Position numbers and translations under genes: made by a program. A stretch of 64,000 bases of DNA from JBCCSZ01 sp039821145 (GTDB lineage: Bacteria > Bacteroidota > Bacteroidia > Chitinophagales > Saprospiraceae), in the NCBI GenBank assembly GCA_039821145.1, contig JBCBOS010000005.1:283916-347915 (forward strand), read 5' to 3'. Below, in pieces: positions 8,801 through 16,204 of this stretch (positions within the stretch are counted from its first letter, which is position 1; each line of letters starts with the position of its first letter). The notes below the pieces were generated by a model. The model was not told where the DNA came from. It saw only the letters and a program-made list of their open reading frames with translations, and ran no database searches.

Positions 8801-11083
8801 ACAGGACTCATGATGGGTGGAAACGCCAGTGATCTCACGGGATGCTTTGATCTGTCCAACCCCATTAGTGTCACTCGCAATGGCGTAGATGGCGGAACCA
8901 TCAGCACCAGCGATCCAACAACCATTTGTGCAGGCGATGGCCAAGGCGATCCAATCGACGTAAGCCTGGCCGATGCCACCGGAAGCAATTCTGGCTGGAT
9001 CATCACCGATACAGCAGGACTCATCTTGGGCTTGCCCCCTGCCCCACCATTTGACTTGGATGGCGCAGGAGGAGGCATTTGTCTCATTTGGCACATCAGC
9101 TACGAAGACGGCTTGACAGGACTCATGATGGGTGGAAATGCCGGCGATCTCGACGGTTGTTTCGACTTGTCCAACTCCATCTCTGTGACGAGAAACAATG
9201 TAGATGGCGGTACCATCAGCACCACTGATCCAACCATCATTTGCGCCGGAGACAATTCGGGCGATCCCATCGATGTGACACTGGAAGGTGCAGAAGGAAG
9301 CAATTCCGGCTGGATCATTACCGATACGGCAGGACTCATCCTCGGGCTGCCAGCAGCGCCACCATTTGATTTGGACGGTGCAGGACCGGGCGTTTGCCTC
9401 ATTTGGCACATCAGCTACGAAGATGGCCTGACAGGACTCATGATGAATGCAAATGCCAGCGGCTTGGATGGCTGTTTCAACCTGTCCAACCCCATCAGCG
9501 TGACTCGCTACACTGGCATGACCGAAGGAGGTCAAATCACGACCACTGATCCAACAGACATTTGTGCAGGCGATGGCGTCGGAGATCCCATCGATGTCAG
9601 TTTGATGGGCAATATGGGAAGCAACTCTGCTTGGGTCATCACCGATTCAGAAGGAATCATCCTCGGGCTGCCAGCAGCACCACCATTTGATCTGGACGAG
9701 GCAGGACCTGGCGTATGTCTCATCTGGCACCTCAGCTTTGAAGATGGCCTGGCGGGCTTGATGATGGGAGAGAATGCCAATGACCTACAAGGATGTTTTG
9801 ACCTGTCCAACCCCATTACTGTCAATAGAACACAAGTCAATGGTGGTGAAATCAGCACCACTGATCCAACGACCATTTGTGCCGGAGACGGAGAAGGTGA
9901 TCCCATCGATGTCAGCCTGATGGGCAATGAAGGCACCAACTCTGCTTGGGTCATTACCGATACAGCAGGACTCATCCTCGGGCTGCCAGCAGCGCCACCA
10001 TTCGATCTGGACGGTGCAGGACCTGGCGTATGTCTCATCTGGCACCTCAGCTACGAAGATGGCTTGATGGGACTGATGATGGATGGAAATGCCAACGATT
10101 TATCTGGCGCTTGTTTTGACCTGTCTAACCCCATCAGCGTCATCCGCGAGGGAGTAGACGGCGGCCAAATCAGCACCACCGATCCGACGACCATTTGTGC
10201 CGGAGACGGCAGCCCCGATCCAATCGACGTCACGCTCAGCGATGCCATTGGCGACAGCAGTGCCTGGGTCATCACCGATACCACCGGACTCATCTTGGGT
10301 CTGCCAGCAGCGCCACCATTTGACTTGGAAGGCGCGGGACCAGGCGTTTGCCTCATCTGGCACCTCAGCTACAATGGCGACATCACGGGCGTCATGATGA
10401 ATGGAAATGCCAGCAACATCGACGGCTGCTTCGATTTGTCCAACCCCATCACAGTCATTCGCAACTCTGTGGAAGGTGGTCAAATCAGCACCACTGATCC
10501 AACAACCATCTGTGCCGGAGACAATTCTCCAGACCCCATTGATGTAAGCCTCAGCGGAGCGACGGGCGACAGCAGCGTTTGGGTCATCACCGATACAACG
10601 GGACTCATCCTGGGTCTGCCAGCAGCGCCACCATTCGATTTGGATGGTGCGGGACCAGGCGTTTGCCTCATCTGGCACCTCAGCTACACAGGAGACCTTT
10701 CCGGCTTGTCCTTGGACTTGAATGCCAGCGACTTGAGTGGATGCTTTGCGCTGTCCAACCCCATTGAGGTCATCAGAGTGACCAGCGGACCAGAGTGTGT
10801 CACCTCTACCTACGACTTGGACCCTGCCAACATCCAGTTGGACATGCGTCCGAATCCGGTGACAGAACAATTGTTTGTCGACTTGACATTGACCGAAGTG
10901 TCTGCCTTGACAACCGACATTCGCATCACCACGACGACAGGCCAATTGGTGCAACAGCTCCAATACGATACAGAAACTCGTTTGCAGTTCACACTCGATC
11001 TGGAGACTCTTCCAGCGGGAATTTACTTGCTCTCTGTCCAGAATGAGCGACAGATCCTGACGAGGAGATTTGTGAAGCAATAA
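5801..11083 (+). CDS. Giant T9SS-secreted protein: lamin-tail domain plus 14 tandem repeats
   Basis: This is a surface or secreted protein of about 1,760 residues. A signal peptide (MRSNLSLMRLLAYGLVLFAL, ending near LQGQ) decides the start at 5801 over the in-frame ATG at 5738. A lamin-tail-like beta-sandwich follows (VVINEVFPTSFVELKN through about residue 170), then 14 tandem units of about 105 residues. Each unit contains the motifs TICAGDG, DPIDV, WVITDTAG, LPAAPPFDL, GVCLIWH and GCFDLSNPI, and mostly three cysteines. A T9SS type A sorting domain ends the protein (MRPNPVTEQLFVDL, then LPAGIYLLSV and a basic end). The repeats resemble stacked Ig-like or adhesin modules, so a role in adhesion or matrix formation is inferred. 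A good terminator follows the stop. Confidence 0.9.
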   Translation: MRSNLSLMRLLAYGLVLFALTSARPLQGQVVINEVFPTSFVELKNIGSDSVDVSSYWLCNFPSYTQIGELRVDCGDLNIAPGEILTVRGFDNMNGSDAELGLYTSDQFSDPAAIIDYLEWGTPNHQRSSVAVAAGIWDSGAFAGTISNGSSIQYDGNGDRVSDWNILRATSLCQENAIQDTCSRLDGGLLVATSPTEICAGDGIPDPVGVALTRNTGNASAWVVTDPDGNILDIPSTPPFDFEGAGEGVCLIWYLSYIPGLTGLTVGSNVSDLAGCYDFSNAITVTRTGIDGGTISTSDPTEICAGDGVGDPIDVTLNDAIGDSSAWVITDTFGIILGLPAAPPFDLEGAGEGVCLIWHLSYNTGLTGLSMGAKVEDLAGACFGFSNPITVDRTGVDGGELTALDPTTICAGDGVQDTIDVLLVGGTGTNLGWIITDDAGVILDLPAGPPFNFEGAGAGICRVYHIGYEDGLTGLMMSQNISGLSGCFDLSNAIEVIRIGGNTTGGQISTNDATTICAGDGVDDLINVSVSGNMGANSAWLITDPDGIILELPMSPPFNFEGAGGGVCLIWHLSYEDGLEGLERGLDANNLRGCYSLSNAIAVNRNGVDGGTISTNDNTNVCTEDGTGDFINVSLSDASGSNSGWIITDTAGLILGLPMAPPFNFDDAPTGVCLIWHISFDDGLMGLMMGQNANDLQGCFDLSNPISVVRTSINGGQISTTDETTICAGDGQGDPIDISLSDATGSNSAWVITDTAGLILGLPPAPPFDLDGAGGGVCLIWHLSFEDGLTGLMMGQNASDLSGACFDLSNPISVVRNNVDGGTISTTDPTTICAGDGQGDPIDVTLVDAEGSNSGWIITDTAGLILGLPPAPPFDLDEAGPGVCLIWHISYEDGLTGLMMGGNAADLTGCFNLSNSISVVRNGVDGGTISTNDPTTICAGDGQGDPIDVTLMDNEGTNSAWVITDTAGLILGLPPAPPFDLDGAGPGVCLIWHLSFEAGLTGLMMGGNASDLTGCFDLSNPISVTRNGVDGGTISTSDPTTICAGDGQGDPIDVSLADATGSNSGWIITDTAGLILGLPPAPPFDLDGAGGGICLIWHISYEDGLTGLMMGGNAGDLDGCFDLSNSISVTRNNVDGGTISTTDPTIICAGDNSGDPIDVTLEGAEGSNSGWIITDTAGLILGLPAAPPFDLDGAGPGVCLIWHISYEDGLTGLMMNANASGLDGCFNLSNPISVTRYTGMTEGGQITTTDPTDICAGDGVGDPIDVSLMGNMGSNSAWVITDSEGIILGLPAAPPFDLDEAGPGVCLIWHLSFEDGLAGLMMGENANDLQGCFDLSNPITVNRTQVNGGEISTTDPTTICAGDGEGDPIDVSLMGNEGTNSAWVITDTAGLILGLPAAPPFDLDGAGPGVCLIWHLSYEDGLMGLMMDGNANDLSGACFDLSNPISVIREGVDGGQISTTDPTTICAGDGSPDPIDVTLSDAIGDSSAWVITDTTGLILGLPAAPPFDLEGAGPGVCLIWHLSYNGDITGVMMNGNASNIDGCFDLSNPITVIRNSVEGGQISTTDPTTICAGDNSPDPIDVSLSGATGDSSVWVITDTTGLILGLPAAPPFDLDGAGPGVCLIWHLSYTGDLSGLSLDLNASDLSGCFALSNPIEVIRVTSGPECVTSTYDLDPANIQLDMRPNPVTEQLFVDLTLTEVSALTTDIRITTTTGQLVQQLQYDTETRLQFTLDLETLPAGIYLLSVQNERQILTRRFVKQ
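6359..10780 (+). repeat. Fourteen tandem coding repeats, period about 315 bp
   Basis: Units begin at GGxISTxDPTTICAGDG and recur every 104-107 codons; the first starts at 6359 and the second at 6674. Units 1-5 are the most diverged: unit 5 has CTEDG in place of CAGDG, and unit 3 has CRVYHIG in place of CLIWHLS. Units 6-12 share long, nearly identical DNA stretches, for example ACAGCAGGACTCATC in most of them, as expected after recent unequal crossing-over or gene conversion. Unit 14 runs directly into the linker before the sorting domain. Confidence 0.92.
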
Positions 11084-11102
11084 GACTGCTTCTGGAAAAG
11101 GG

Positions 11103-11140
11103 AAAAGAGCCCGGGTGTTGAAAAACATTCGGGCTCTTTT
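11103..11140 (+). terminator. Terminator of the giant repeat gene
   Basis: An 11-bp perfect stem (11103-11113 with 11130-11140) ends in TTTTC and starts 19 bases after the stop. The stem also begins with AAAA, so it may work for the convergent DUF1203 gene on the minus strand as well. Confidence 0.8.
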
Positions 11141-11154
11141 CATGGCCTTCTTTC

Positions 11155-11631
11155 TTATGCCATCCGCTCTATGCGGCAGTTGTAACATCCAGGCCCTGCA
11201 TTGTGGACATCCAAATGGTGGACAGCCTGCTGCTGGAGTAGCTGTTGAATGAGAGGACGAAGTTGGTCTCCCTTTTCTACTTTGGCCTGGATCATCATTC
11301 CATTGGCATCATAGGCTCTGATGGACAACAATCGATGAGACAACATACGTGGCAGTTCGTTGGGCGGCAGTGTTGCCTGGGGGACGTCCTTGCGAACATA
11401 GATCGGTCCGCTGGCGCGATAGGGAGCCTTGGTAGTATGATGGGCATAGGGCAACAAAATGACTTTTTCGCCCAAGTCAGCATCTTGCAGACTGACCCGA
11501 CAGGGATAGCCAGGTTTTTGATCTACCGTTTGTCGGCGCATGCCGCGCTCAGCCAGTTCTGCATCGGTCAATTGAAATAGAGGGGCAAAGGAAGTTGCAT
11601 CCAATGCCAAGACTTGAAAATTGCATTGCAT
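11155..11631 (-). CDS. DUF1203 domain protein
   Basis: This 158-residue soluble protein reads MQCNFQVLALDATSFAPLF, followed by a long DUF1203-like core (RGMRRQTVDQKPGYPCRVSL, LLPYAHH, SGPIYVR) and a Cys-containing end (GPGCYNCRIERMA). The function of DUF1203 is not known. The start at 11631 is preferred over the in-frame ATG at 11679, because the latter would overlap the upstream repair gene and add unrelated residues. With this start the gap to the upstream gene is 10 bases, so the two are very likely co-transcribed. Confidence 0.8.
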   Translation of the reverse strand: MQCNFQVLALDATSFAPLFQLTDAELAERGMRRQTVDQKPGYPCRVSLQDADLGEKVILLPYAHHTTKAPYRASGPIYVRKDVPQATLPPNELPRMLSHRLLSIRAYDANGMMIQAKVEKGDQLRPLIQQLLQQQAVHHLDVHNAGPGCYNCRIERMA

Positions 11632-11641
11632 ATGGTTTGAT

Positions 11642-12481
11642 TTATGTGTGTTGTTCGAATTGGGCCAGCTCAAAAACATGGATGGCTCTTTTGCGCTCGG
11701 CTTGCCAGCGGTAGCCTCCCAGCTCTCCGTTTTGTCGAATCACCCGGTGACAGGGAATCAAATAACCGACCGGATTGCTTCCAATGGCGGTTCCCACAGC
11801 CCGGCTGGCCTTGGGGCGTTTGATGCGGTGAGCAACATCGCCATAAGACAACAACTGGCCCGACGGGATGGACAGGAGTGCTTTCCAGACTTGCAGCTGA
11901 AAGGGGGTGCCTTTGAGGTCGAGAGAAATGCTGCTCGCAGGGATTTCCCAACTGAGAAAATACTGCTGGACTTTCTCTGCATTTGGCCCCAAGACATTCT
12001 GAAAAACAGCTTGCGGATAATCGGACTGTAAGAAGTCTTCGGCTCGTTTTGTTTCCTCTGAAAAAGACAAATGACAAATGCCCTTCTTCGTCTCGGCAAT
12101 CAAGGCTTCTCCAAATGGCGTATCGATCCGATGATGTGAAATTTGCAGCCCCCTACCCCCTTGCTTGTAAGCACCAGGCGAGCAGGCTTCCAACTTGACA
12201 AAAAGATCGTGAAGCCGACCATTGCCCGATAGCCCCGCCTCATAAGCTGTTTGCAAGGTCGATTGCCCTCGCCGAAGCGATTGTTTGGCTTGTTCGATGG
12301 TGAGATATTGCAAAAACTGCTTGGGGCTGATGCCAGCCCATTGCCGGAAAAGACGTTGAAAATGAAATTTGCTCAGATGAACCTGAGCTGCAATGTCCTC
12401 CAAAGACGGCTGCTCTGTGTGATGAGCCTGTAGGTAGCGAATGGCCTGGGCAATGAGTTGATAGTGATGGGCATTTTTCAT
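11642..12481 (-). CDS. AraC-type HTH fused to methylated-DNA-protein cysteine methyltransferase
   Basis: This 279-residue Ada-like protein transfers methyl groups from O6-alkylguanine to its own cysteine and probably acts as a transcription regulator. Residues 1-105 form an AraC-type double helix-turn-helix (SLEDIAAQVHLSKFHFQRLF, AGISPKQFLQYL). The C-terminal half is the methyltransferase, with the active-site motif PCHRVI and the preceding GTPFQLQVWKALLSIPSG and VGTAIGSNP. The zinc-binding N-terminal Ada domain that senses phosphotriester damage is absent, so the sensing mode must differ from E. coli Ada. The start at 12481 fits a promoter immediately upstream. It leads a two-gene unit with the DUF1203 gene. 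Confidence 0.92.
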   Translation of the reverse strand: MKNAHHYQLIAQAIRYLQAHHTEQPSLEDIAAQVHLSKFHFQRLFRQWAGISPKQFLQYLTIEQAKQSLRRGQSTLQTAYEAGLSGNGRLHDLFVKLEACSPGAYKQGGRGLQISHHRIDTPFGEALIAETKKGICHLSFSEETKRAEDFLQSDYPQAVFQNVLGPNAEKVQQYFLSWEIPASSISLDLKGTPFQLQVWKALLSIPSGQLLSYGDVAHRIKRPKASRAVGTAIGSNPVGYLIPCHRVIRQNGELGGYRWQAERKRAIHVFELAQFEQHT

Positions 12482-12485
12482 ATGA

Positions 12486-12516
12486 CAAAGGTAGGTCCAT
12501 TCCACTGGGACAACAA
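12486..12516 (-). promoter_or_regulatory. Bacteroidota-type promoter of the Ada-like gene, probably leaderless
   Basis: On the minus strand a TTG (12514-12516) is followed after 20 bases by TACCTTTG (12486-12493), matching the Bacteroidota TTG-N19-TAnnTTTG pattern. The ATG at 12481 starts only four bases after the minus-7 box, so transcription would begin at or near the start codon. Confidence 0.5.
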
Positions 12517-12550
12517 TCCGAATCTTGCTATTCGCAGGCTGGAGGAAGGA

Positions 12551-14374
12551 TCAACGAACCAGGGTCACATCGCCAGCAAAAACCTCTTTCAGTCCGTTGT
12601 TGTGTTGTACCTCTATGAGGTAGACATATACGCCCACCATCATTTCCTCGCCTTTGAAGGTGCCATCCCACCATTGGTCACCTGTGAGGATGGTGAAATT
12701 GTTGGAGCGATACAACAGCTCCCCCCAGCGGTCAAAAATTGAATAACTGAGCACATCCACATCATAGCGGCTGTTGGTGAAAATCTGAAAGGTCTCATTG
12801 ACGCCATCTCGATTGGGCGTAAATACGTTGGGGACGTAGACTGGGCAAATGGGCAAGGGAAGCGTGATGGGGTATTCCCAACTGCAACCGATTTCATCGA
12901 CGATGTTGAGGAGGTAATTTCCAGCATCCAATTGACCAAAAGAAGGGGCCAGTCGAGAAGGCCCGCCATTGATGGAATAGGTCAGCTGTCCGGTCCCGCC
13001 CGAGGCTTCGAAGCTGAATCCACCCGAAGCAAAATCACAGCTGGGGGCTTGGATTTGCAAATCACTCAAGCGAACACTGTCCGTTGTTTCCACCACCCCT
13101 TCGATCTGACCGAGGCATCCTTGTTCATCGCGCACAAAGGCAGTGTACGGACCGGGCTGCAAGCCGCCAAATTGATTGCTCTGCTGAAAGTTGAAGCCAT
13201 CAATTGAATAGGTCAGATTGCCATTGCCACTGGCACCCAATACAGAGAGCGTTCCACTGCTGTCGCGGCAGAGATCAGGGGTGGTCAAAATGGTGTCGAT
13301 CAAGGGCATGATGCTGGGGTCGATGACCAATTCGATGGAGTCCTGACAACCATTGCTGTCCACGACCCGCACCAAGTAACTGCCTGCCGACAGGCTGTCA
13401 AAGCTGGTCTCATCTTGAAATCCAATTCCATCTAAGCTGTAGGTCCTCGGCACACTGCCAGACGCAAAAACCTCTATGCTGCCATTGTCCTCTCCACAAG
13501 AAGTATCGTCCACCGAGGCGTCCGTTATCTCTGGGTCCACAGGCCTTCGCACCTCCACTTCCAAGCTGGTTTGACAGCCCTCTGCATCCATGATGAATAC
13601 ATCGTATATGCCCGGCACCAGACCAGGAAAAAACCCATTGGGAGTAAAAGACGTACCGTCTAATGAATACTCGTACACCTCACTTCGGGTATTTCGAATC
13701 AGAATGGACCCCAAGGTATCGATGCAAGTGGGATCATTGGTCTCGATGTTGACGTGCAGGCCGGTGTAACAAAAGCTGAAGCTGTCCAATCCAAGGCCAA
13801 AGCCTCCAAAGTCTGTCCGGAAGCCACTGAATTTGATGGAGTAAATTTCGCCCTCACAGCCAGGCAGGTCAAATCCCCAGCAGGTGGCCAAGCCATCGCC
13901 CGTTCCCGGATCGCCCGCAGAAATGGTGTCTTGAATGATGGGCTGACCCGTTTGATCCAACACTTCGATGACAAATCGCTCGTCGAAATCCATGTCTATG
14001 ATGCAGCCGGAAAAACTGTCGATGGGAGTGTCAAATTCAAGGATGACCGGAGGGGCTTGCAGGCCGGAGAGGCGTCCATCATCGGTGAGAAAAAACCGGC
14101 CTAGGTCTACGCCTGGGGCCGGAGCATCACTTCCCCAACTGGAGGAAAAGGCCGTCGTTCGCCCCCCCACTTCTGCCAGAACGGGGGAGCCGCCATTTTC
14201 CAATCGGAACACCAGCCCAAATGCATTTCGGAACTGATCTGAGATGACCATTCCATCTTGGGGCGTCATGCCATTGATTTGTTCGAAATCGATGAAGATG
14301 CAACCATTGGTATTATCCTGAGCACTTGCCAGAAAGCCGACAAATAAAAAGCAGATGGGTAACAATTTTTTCAT
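12551..14374 (-). CDS. T9SS type B (gliding-motility C-terminal) protein with SprB-like repeats
   Basis: This 607-residue secreted protein begins with a signal peptide (MKKLLPICFLFVGFLASAQD). Residues about 25-200 form a beta-rich domain with VILEFDTPIDSFSG and conserved Asp/Gly turns. Several SprB-type repeats follow, with the pattern YSLDG..F...F..L..G.Y.V.V.D..GC. The end is a CHU_C type B sorting domain (VPNVFTPNRDGVNETFQIF, FDRWGELLYRSNNF, WWDGTFKGE, GVYVYLIEV). SprB-repeat proteins of this kind are exported to the cell surface and serve in adhesion or gliding. It is transcribed away from the arylsulfotransferase pair. No truncation is visible. Confidence 0.9.
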   Translation of the reverse strand: MKKLLPICFLFVGFLASAQDNTNGCIFIDFEQINGMTPQDGMVISDQFRNAFGLVFRLENGGSPVLAEVGGRTTAFSSSWGSDAPAPGVDLGRFFLTDDGRLSGLQAPPVILEFDTPIDSFSGCIIDMDFDERFVIEVLDQTGQPIIQDTISAGDPGTGDGLATCWGFDLPGCEGEIYSIKFSGFRTDFGGFGLGLDSFSFCYTGLHVNIETNDPTCIDTLGSILIRNTRSEVYEYSLDGTSFTPNGFFPGLVPGIYDVFIMDAEGCQTSLEVEVRRPVDPEITDASVDDTSCGEDNGSIEVFASGSVPRTYSLDGIGFQDETSFDSLSAGSYLVRVVDSNGCQDSIELVIDPSIMPLIDTILTTPDLCRDSSGTLSVLGASGNGNLTYSIDGFNFQQSNQFGGLQPGPYTAFVRDEQGCLGQIEGVVETTDSVRLSDLQIQAPSCDFASGGFSFEASGGTGQLTYSINGGPSRLAPSFGQLDAGNYLLNIVDEIGCSWEYPITLPLPICPVYVPNVFTPNRDGVNETFQIFTNSRYDVDVLSYSIFDRWGELLYRSNNFTILTGDQWWDGTFKGEEMMVGVYVYLIEVQHNNGLKEVFAGDVTLVR

Positions 14375-14549
14375 AGCTTTGGATAGAGCTTATCAAATTT
14401 ATGAATCGTAGATAGCAGGTACGGTCTGTGCGGCCAATTCTTCATCATTGTGGTTTAAGATACAGATAAAATAAGGTATCGCGCCAAATTGTTTTCGATT
14501 TTAACGATCTGTAAACATTTCAAAGGGAGCATCTTGGCGAGGCATTTCT

Positions 14550-14557
14550 TATCTTTG
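14550..14557 (+). promoter_or_regulatory. Minus-7 element upstream of the arylsulfotransferase pair
   Basis: TATCTTTG matches the TAnnTTTG consensus exactly and lies 36 bases before the ATG at 14594. A TTG is present upstream but at short spacing (14534-14536), so only the minus-7 part is convincing. Confidence 0.45.
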
Positions 14558-14593
14558 ACATGCCCGAGCTTGATTCTTCATCCGTTCACCAAT

Positions 14594-16204
14594 ATGGAGC
14601 TTATGAAAAAGATCTTCTACACTTTTTTCTTTCTGATCGCATTCACTCTACTCGCCCCACTGCAGTCCAGTGCGCAAATCGATTACAACCCTGGGATTCG
14701 ATTCAACTCCGAGGAGGCCACGGAAGGCTATGTGCTCTTTCAAGATGATCGCAGTTCTGTCTACTTGATCGACAATTGTGGCCGGATCGTACATCGGTGG
14801 CCAGGGAGCATTTTCTCTGAAAAACACCCAAAATTGTTGCCCAATGGCAATTTGCTGTACATGAGTGGCGACGACATCATACAGCGCGACTGGAATGGAA
14901 ATGTCGTGGACAGACTAAGCGTCGGAGGCAATGGGCTCGATCTGGCCTATGAAGTCATTCTTCTGCCCAATCAAAATTATCTTTGCGTGGTACGCCGTCG
15001 TTTTTCCGCCTTTGACTTCCAAAGAATCGGTTACGATGTACCGGGTACTACACCCAATCAAATGGATGGCGTCGTGGAGTTCGATCGCAATACGGGAGGG
15101 ATTGTCTGGCAATGGAGGCTGTCCGATCACGTCATTCAAGAACGCGACGCCACTGCTCCCAACTACGGCATCCTATCAGAAAATCCACAGTTGATCAATA
15201 TGGATGCTGTGTCAACCTATGATTGGAATTTCATAGAGTCCTTTATGATCAATGGTATGGACTACAATCCGGAATTGGATCAGATTGCCCTGAGTGTCCG
15301 CAAGATCAGCGAAGTGATCATCATCGATCATTCCACGACCACTCTAGAGGCCGCAGGAAGTACAGGTGGGCGATATGGCAAGGGAGGAGACATTCTCTAC
15401 CGATGGGGCAATCCCTACAACTACCGACGGGGAAGCCCAGAAGATCGGGTGTTGTTTTTCCAGCACAATCCCAATTGGATTGAGTATGGACCACACAAAG
15501 GCAAAATGATCTGTTACAACAATGGATTGAATCGTCCAGGTGTCACCTTTGAAAACCGCTATTCTACCGCTCCCATCTTTGATCCTGCCACCGATGGACC
15601 AGGCAATTATGTGATCGAAGAAGGAGAAGCATTTCAGCCCGTACAACCCAATGTCAGCTTTGACAGGATCAGCACCAATACGCCCTTTTACTCCAGTTAC
15701 ACGTCTGGGGCCAAGGTGATGCCCAATGGCAACATCTTCATCACAGAGGGTGTCAATGGCCGACTGATCGAAATTGATTCTACTGGGAAGGAAGTCTGGA
15801 GCTATGTCGTACCAGATGTGAGTTACATTTTCCGAACCGAAAAATACCCCATTGATTACCCGGCCTTTGAAGGACGCGACCTGACACCTTTGGGAACGCT
15901 GGAGTCTCCCCCAAGTGATTACAACTGCCAACTGATTACTTCCACAGAGGATTTGCCATTGCAACGGCCTTCCTTTCAGGTCCATTACTTCCGCGATGGC
16001 CATGGGGTTCAGGTCCTTTTAGAAGACCAGTCCACCTTCCAGTTGCGCATGATCGACTTGCAGGGAAGGGTTCTTCGCGAAGCCCAAAACCTGCAAGGTA
16101 CACATGACCTATTCTTTGGCTCACTGCCCGCCGGACTATACATCGTACAATTACAAACCAATAAAGCTACACCGTGGCAATCATACAAAATCGTTGTTCC
16201 ATGA
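14594..16204 (+). CDS. Arylsulfotransferase-like propeller protein, T9SS-secreted (first copy)
   Basis: This 536-residue protein of the aryl-sulfate sulfotransferase (ASST) type would transfer sulfate between phenolic compounds if active. A signal peptide (KKIFYTFFFLIAFTLLAP) precedes the usual ASST opening EGYVLFQDDRSSVYLIDNCG. The propeller repeats carry LLPNGNLLYMSGDD and VLLPNQNYLCVVRR, and the family-typical VLFFQHNPNWIEYGPHKGKM follows later. The tail (LPAGLYIVQLQTN...KIVVP) is a T9SS type A sorting domain. An in-frame ATG at 14603 is an alternative start; the far upstream start at 14489 adds no signal-like sequence. Its stop overlaps the next start by four bases. Substrate and activity are unknown. 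Confidence 0.85.
   Translation: MELMKKIFYTFFFLIAFTLLAPLQSSAQIDYNPGIRFNSEEATEGYVLFQDDRSSVYLIDNCGRIVHRWPGSIFSEKHPKLLPNGNLLYMSGDDIIQRDWNGNVVDRLSVGGNGLDLAYEVILLPNQNYLCVVRRRFSAFDFQRIGYDVPGTTPNQMDGVVEFDRNTGGIVWQWRLSDHVIQERDATAPNYGILSENPQLINMDAVSTYDWNFIESFMINGMDYNPELDQIALSVRKISEVIIIDHSTTTLEAAGSTGGRYGKGGDILYRWGNPYNYRRGSPEDRVLFFQHNPNWIEYGPHKGKMICYNNGLNRPGVTFENRYSTAPIFDPATDGPGNYVIEEGEAFQPVQPNVSFDRISTNTPFYSSYTSGAKVMPNGNIFITEGVNGRLIEIDSTGKEVWSYVVPDVSYIFRTEKYPIDYPAFEGRDLTPLGTLESPPSDYNCQLITSTEDLPLQRPSFQVHYFRDGHGVQVLLEDQSTFQLRMIDLQGRVLREAQNLQGTHDLFFGSLPAGLYIVQLQTNKATPWQSYKIVVP

Noticed and set aside
6359..10780. CRISPR or satellite array
   Set aside because: The period of about 315 bases, the intact reading frame and the lack of spacers show coding repeats.
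8651..11188. Long minus-strand frames opposite the repeat gene
   Set aside because: Their periodic text mirrors the repeats on the other strand. The + strand has the signal peptide, the repeats and the sorting tail.
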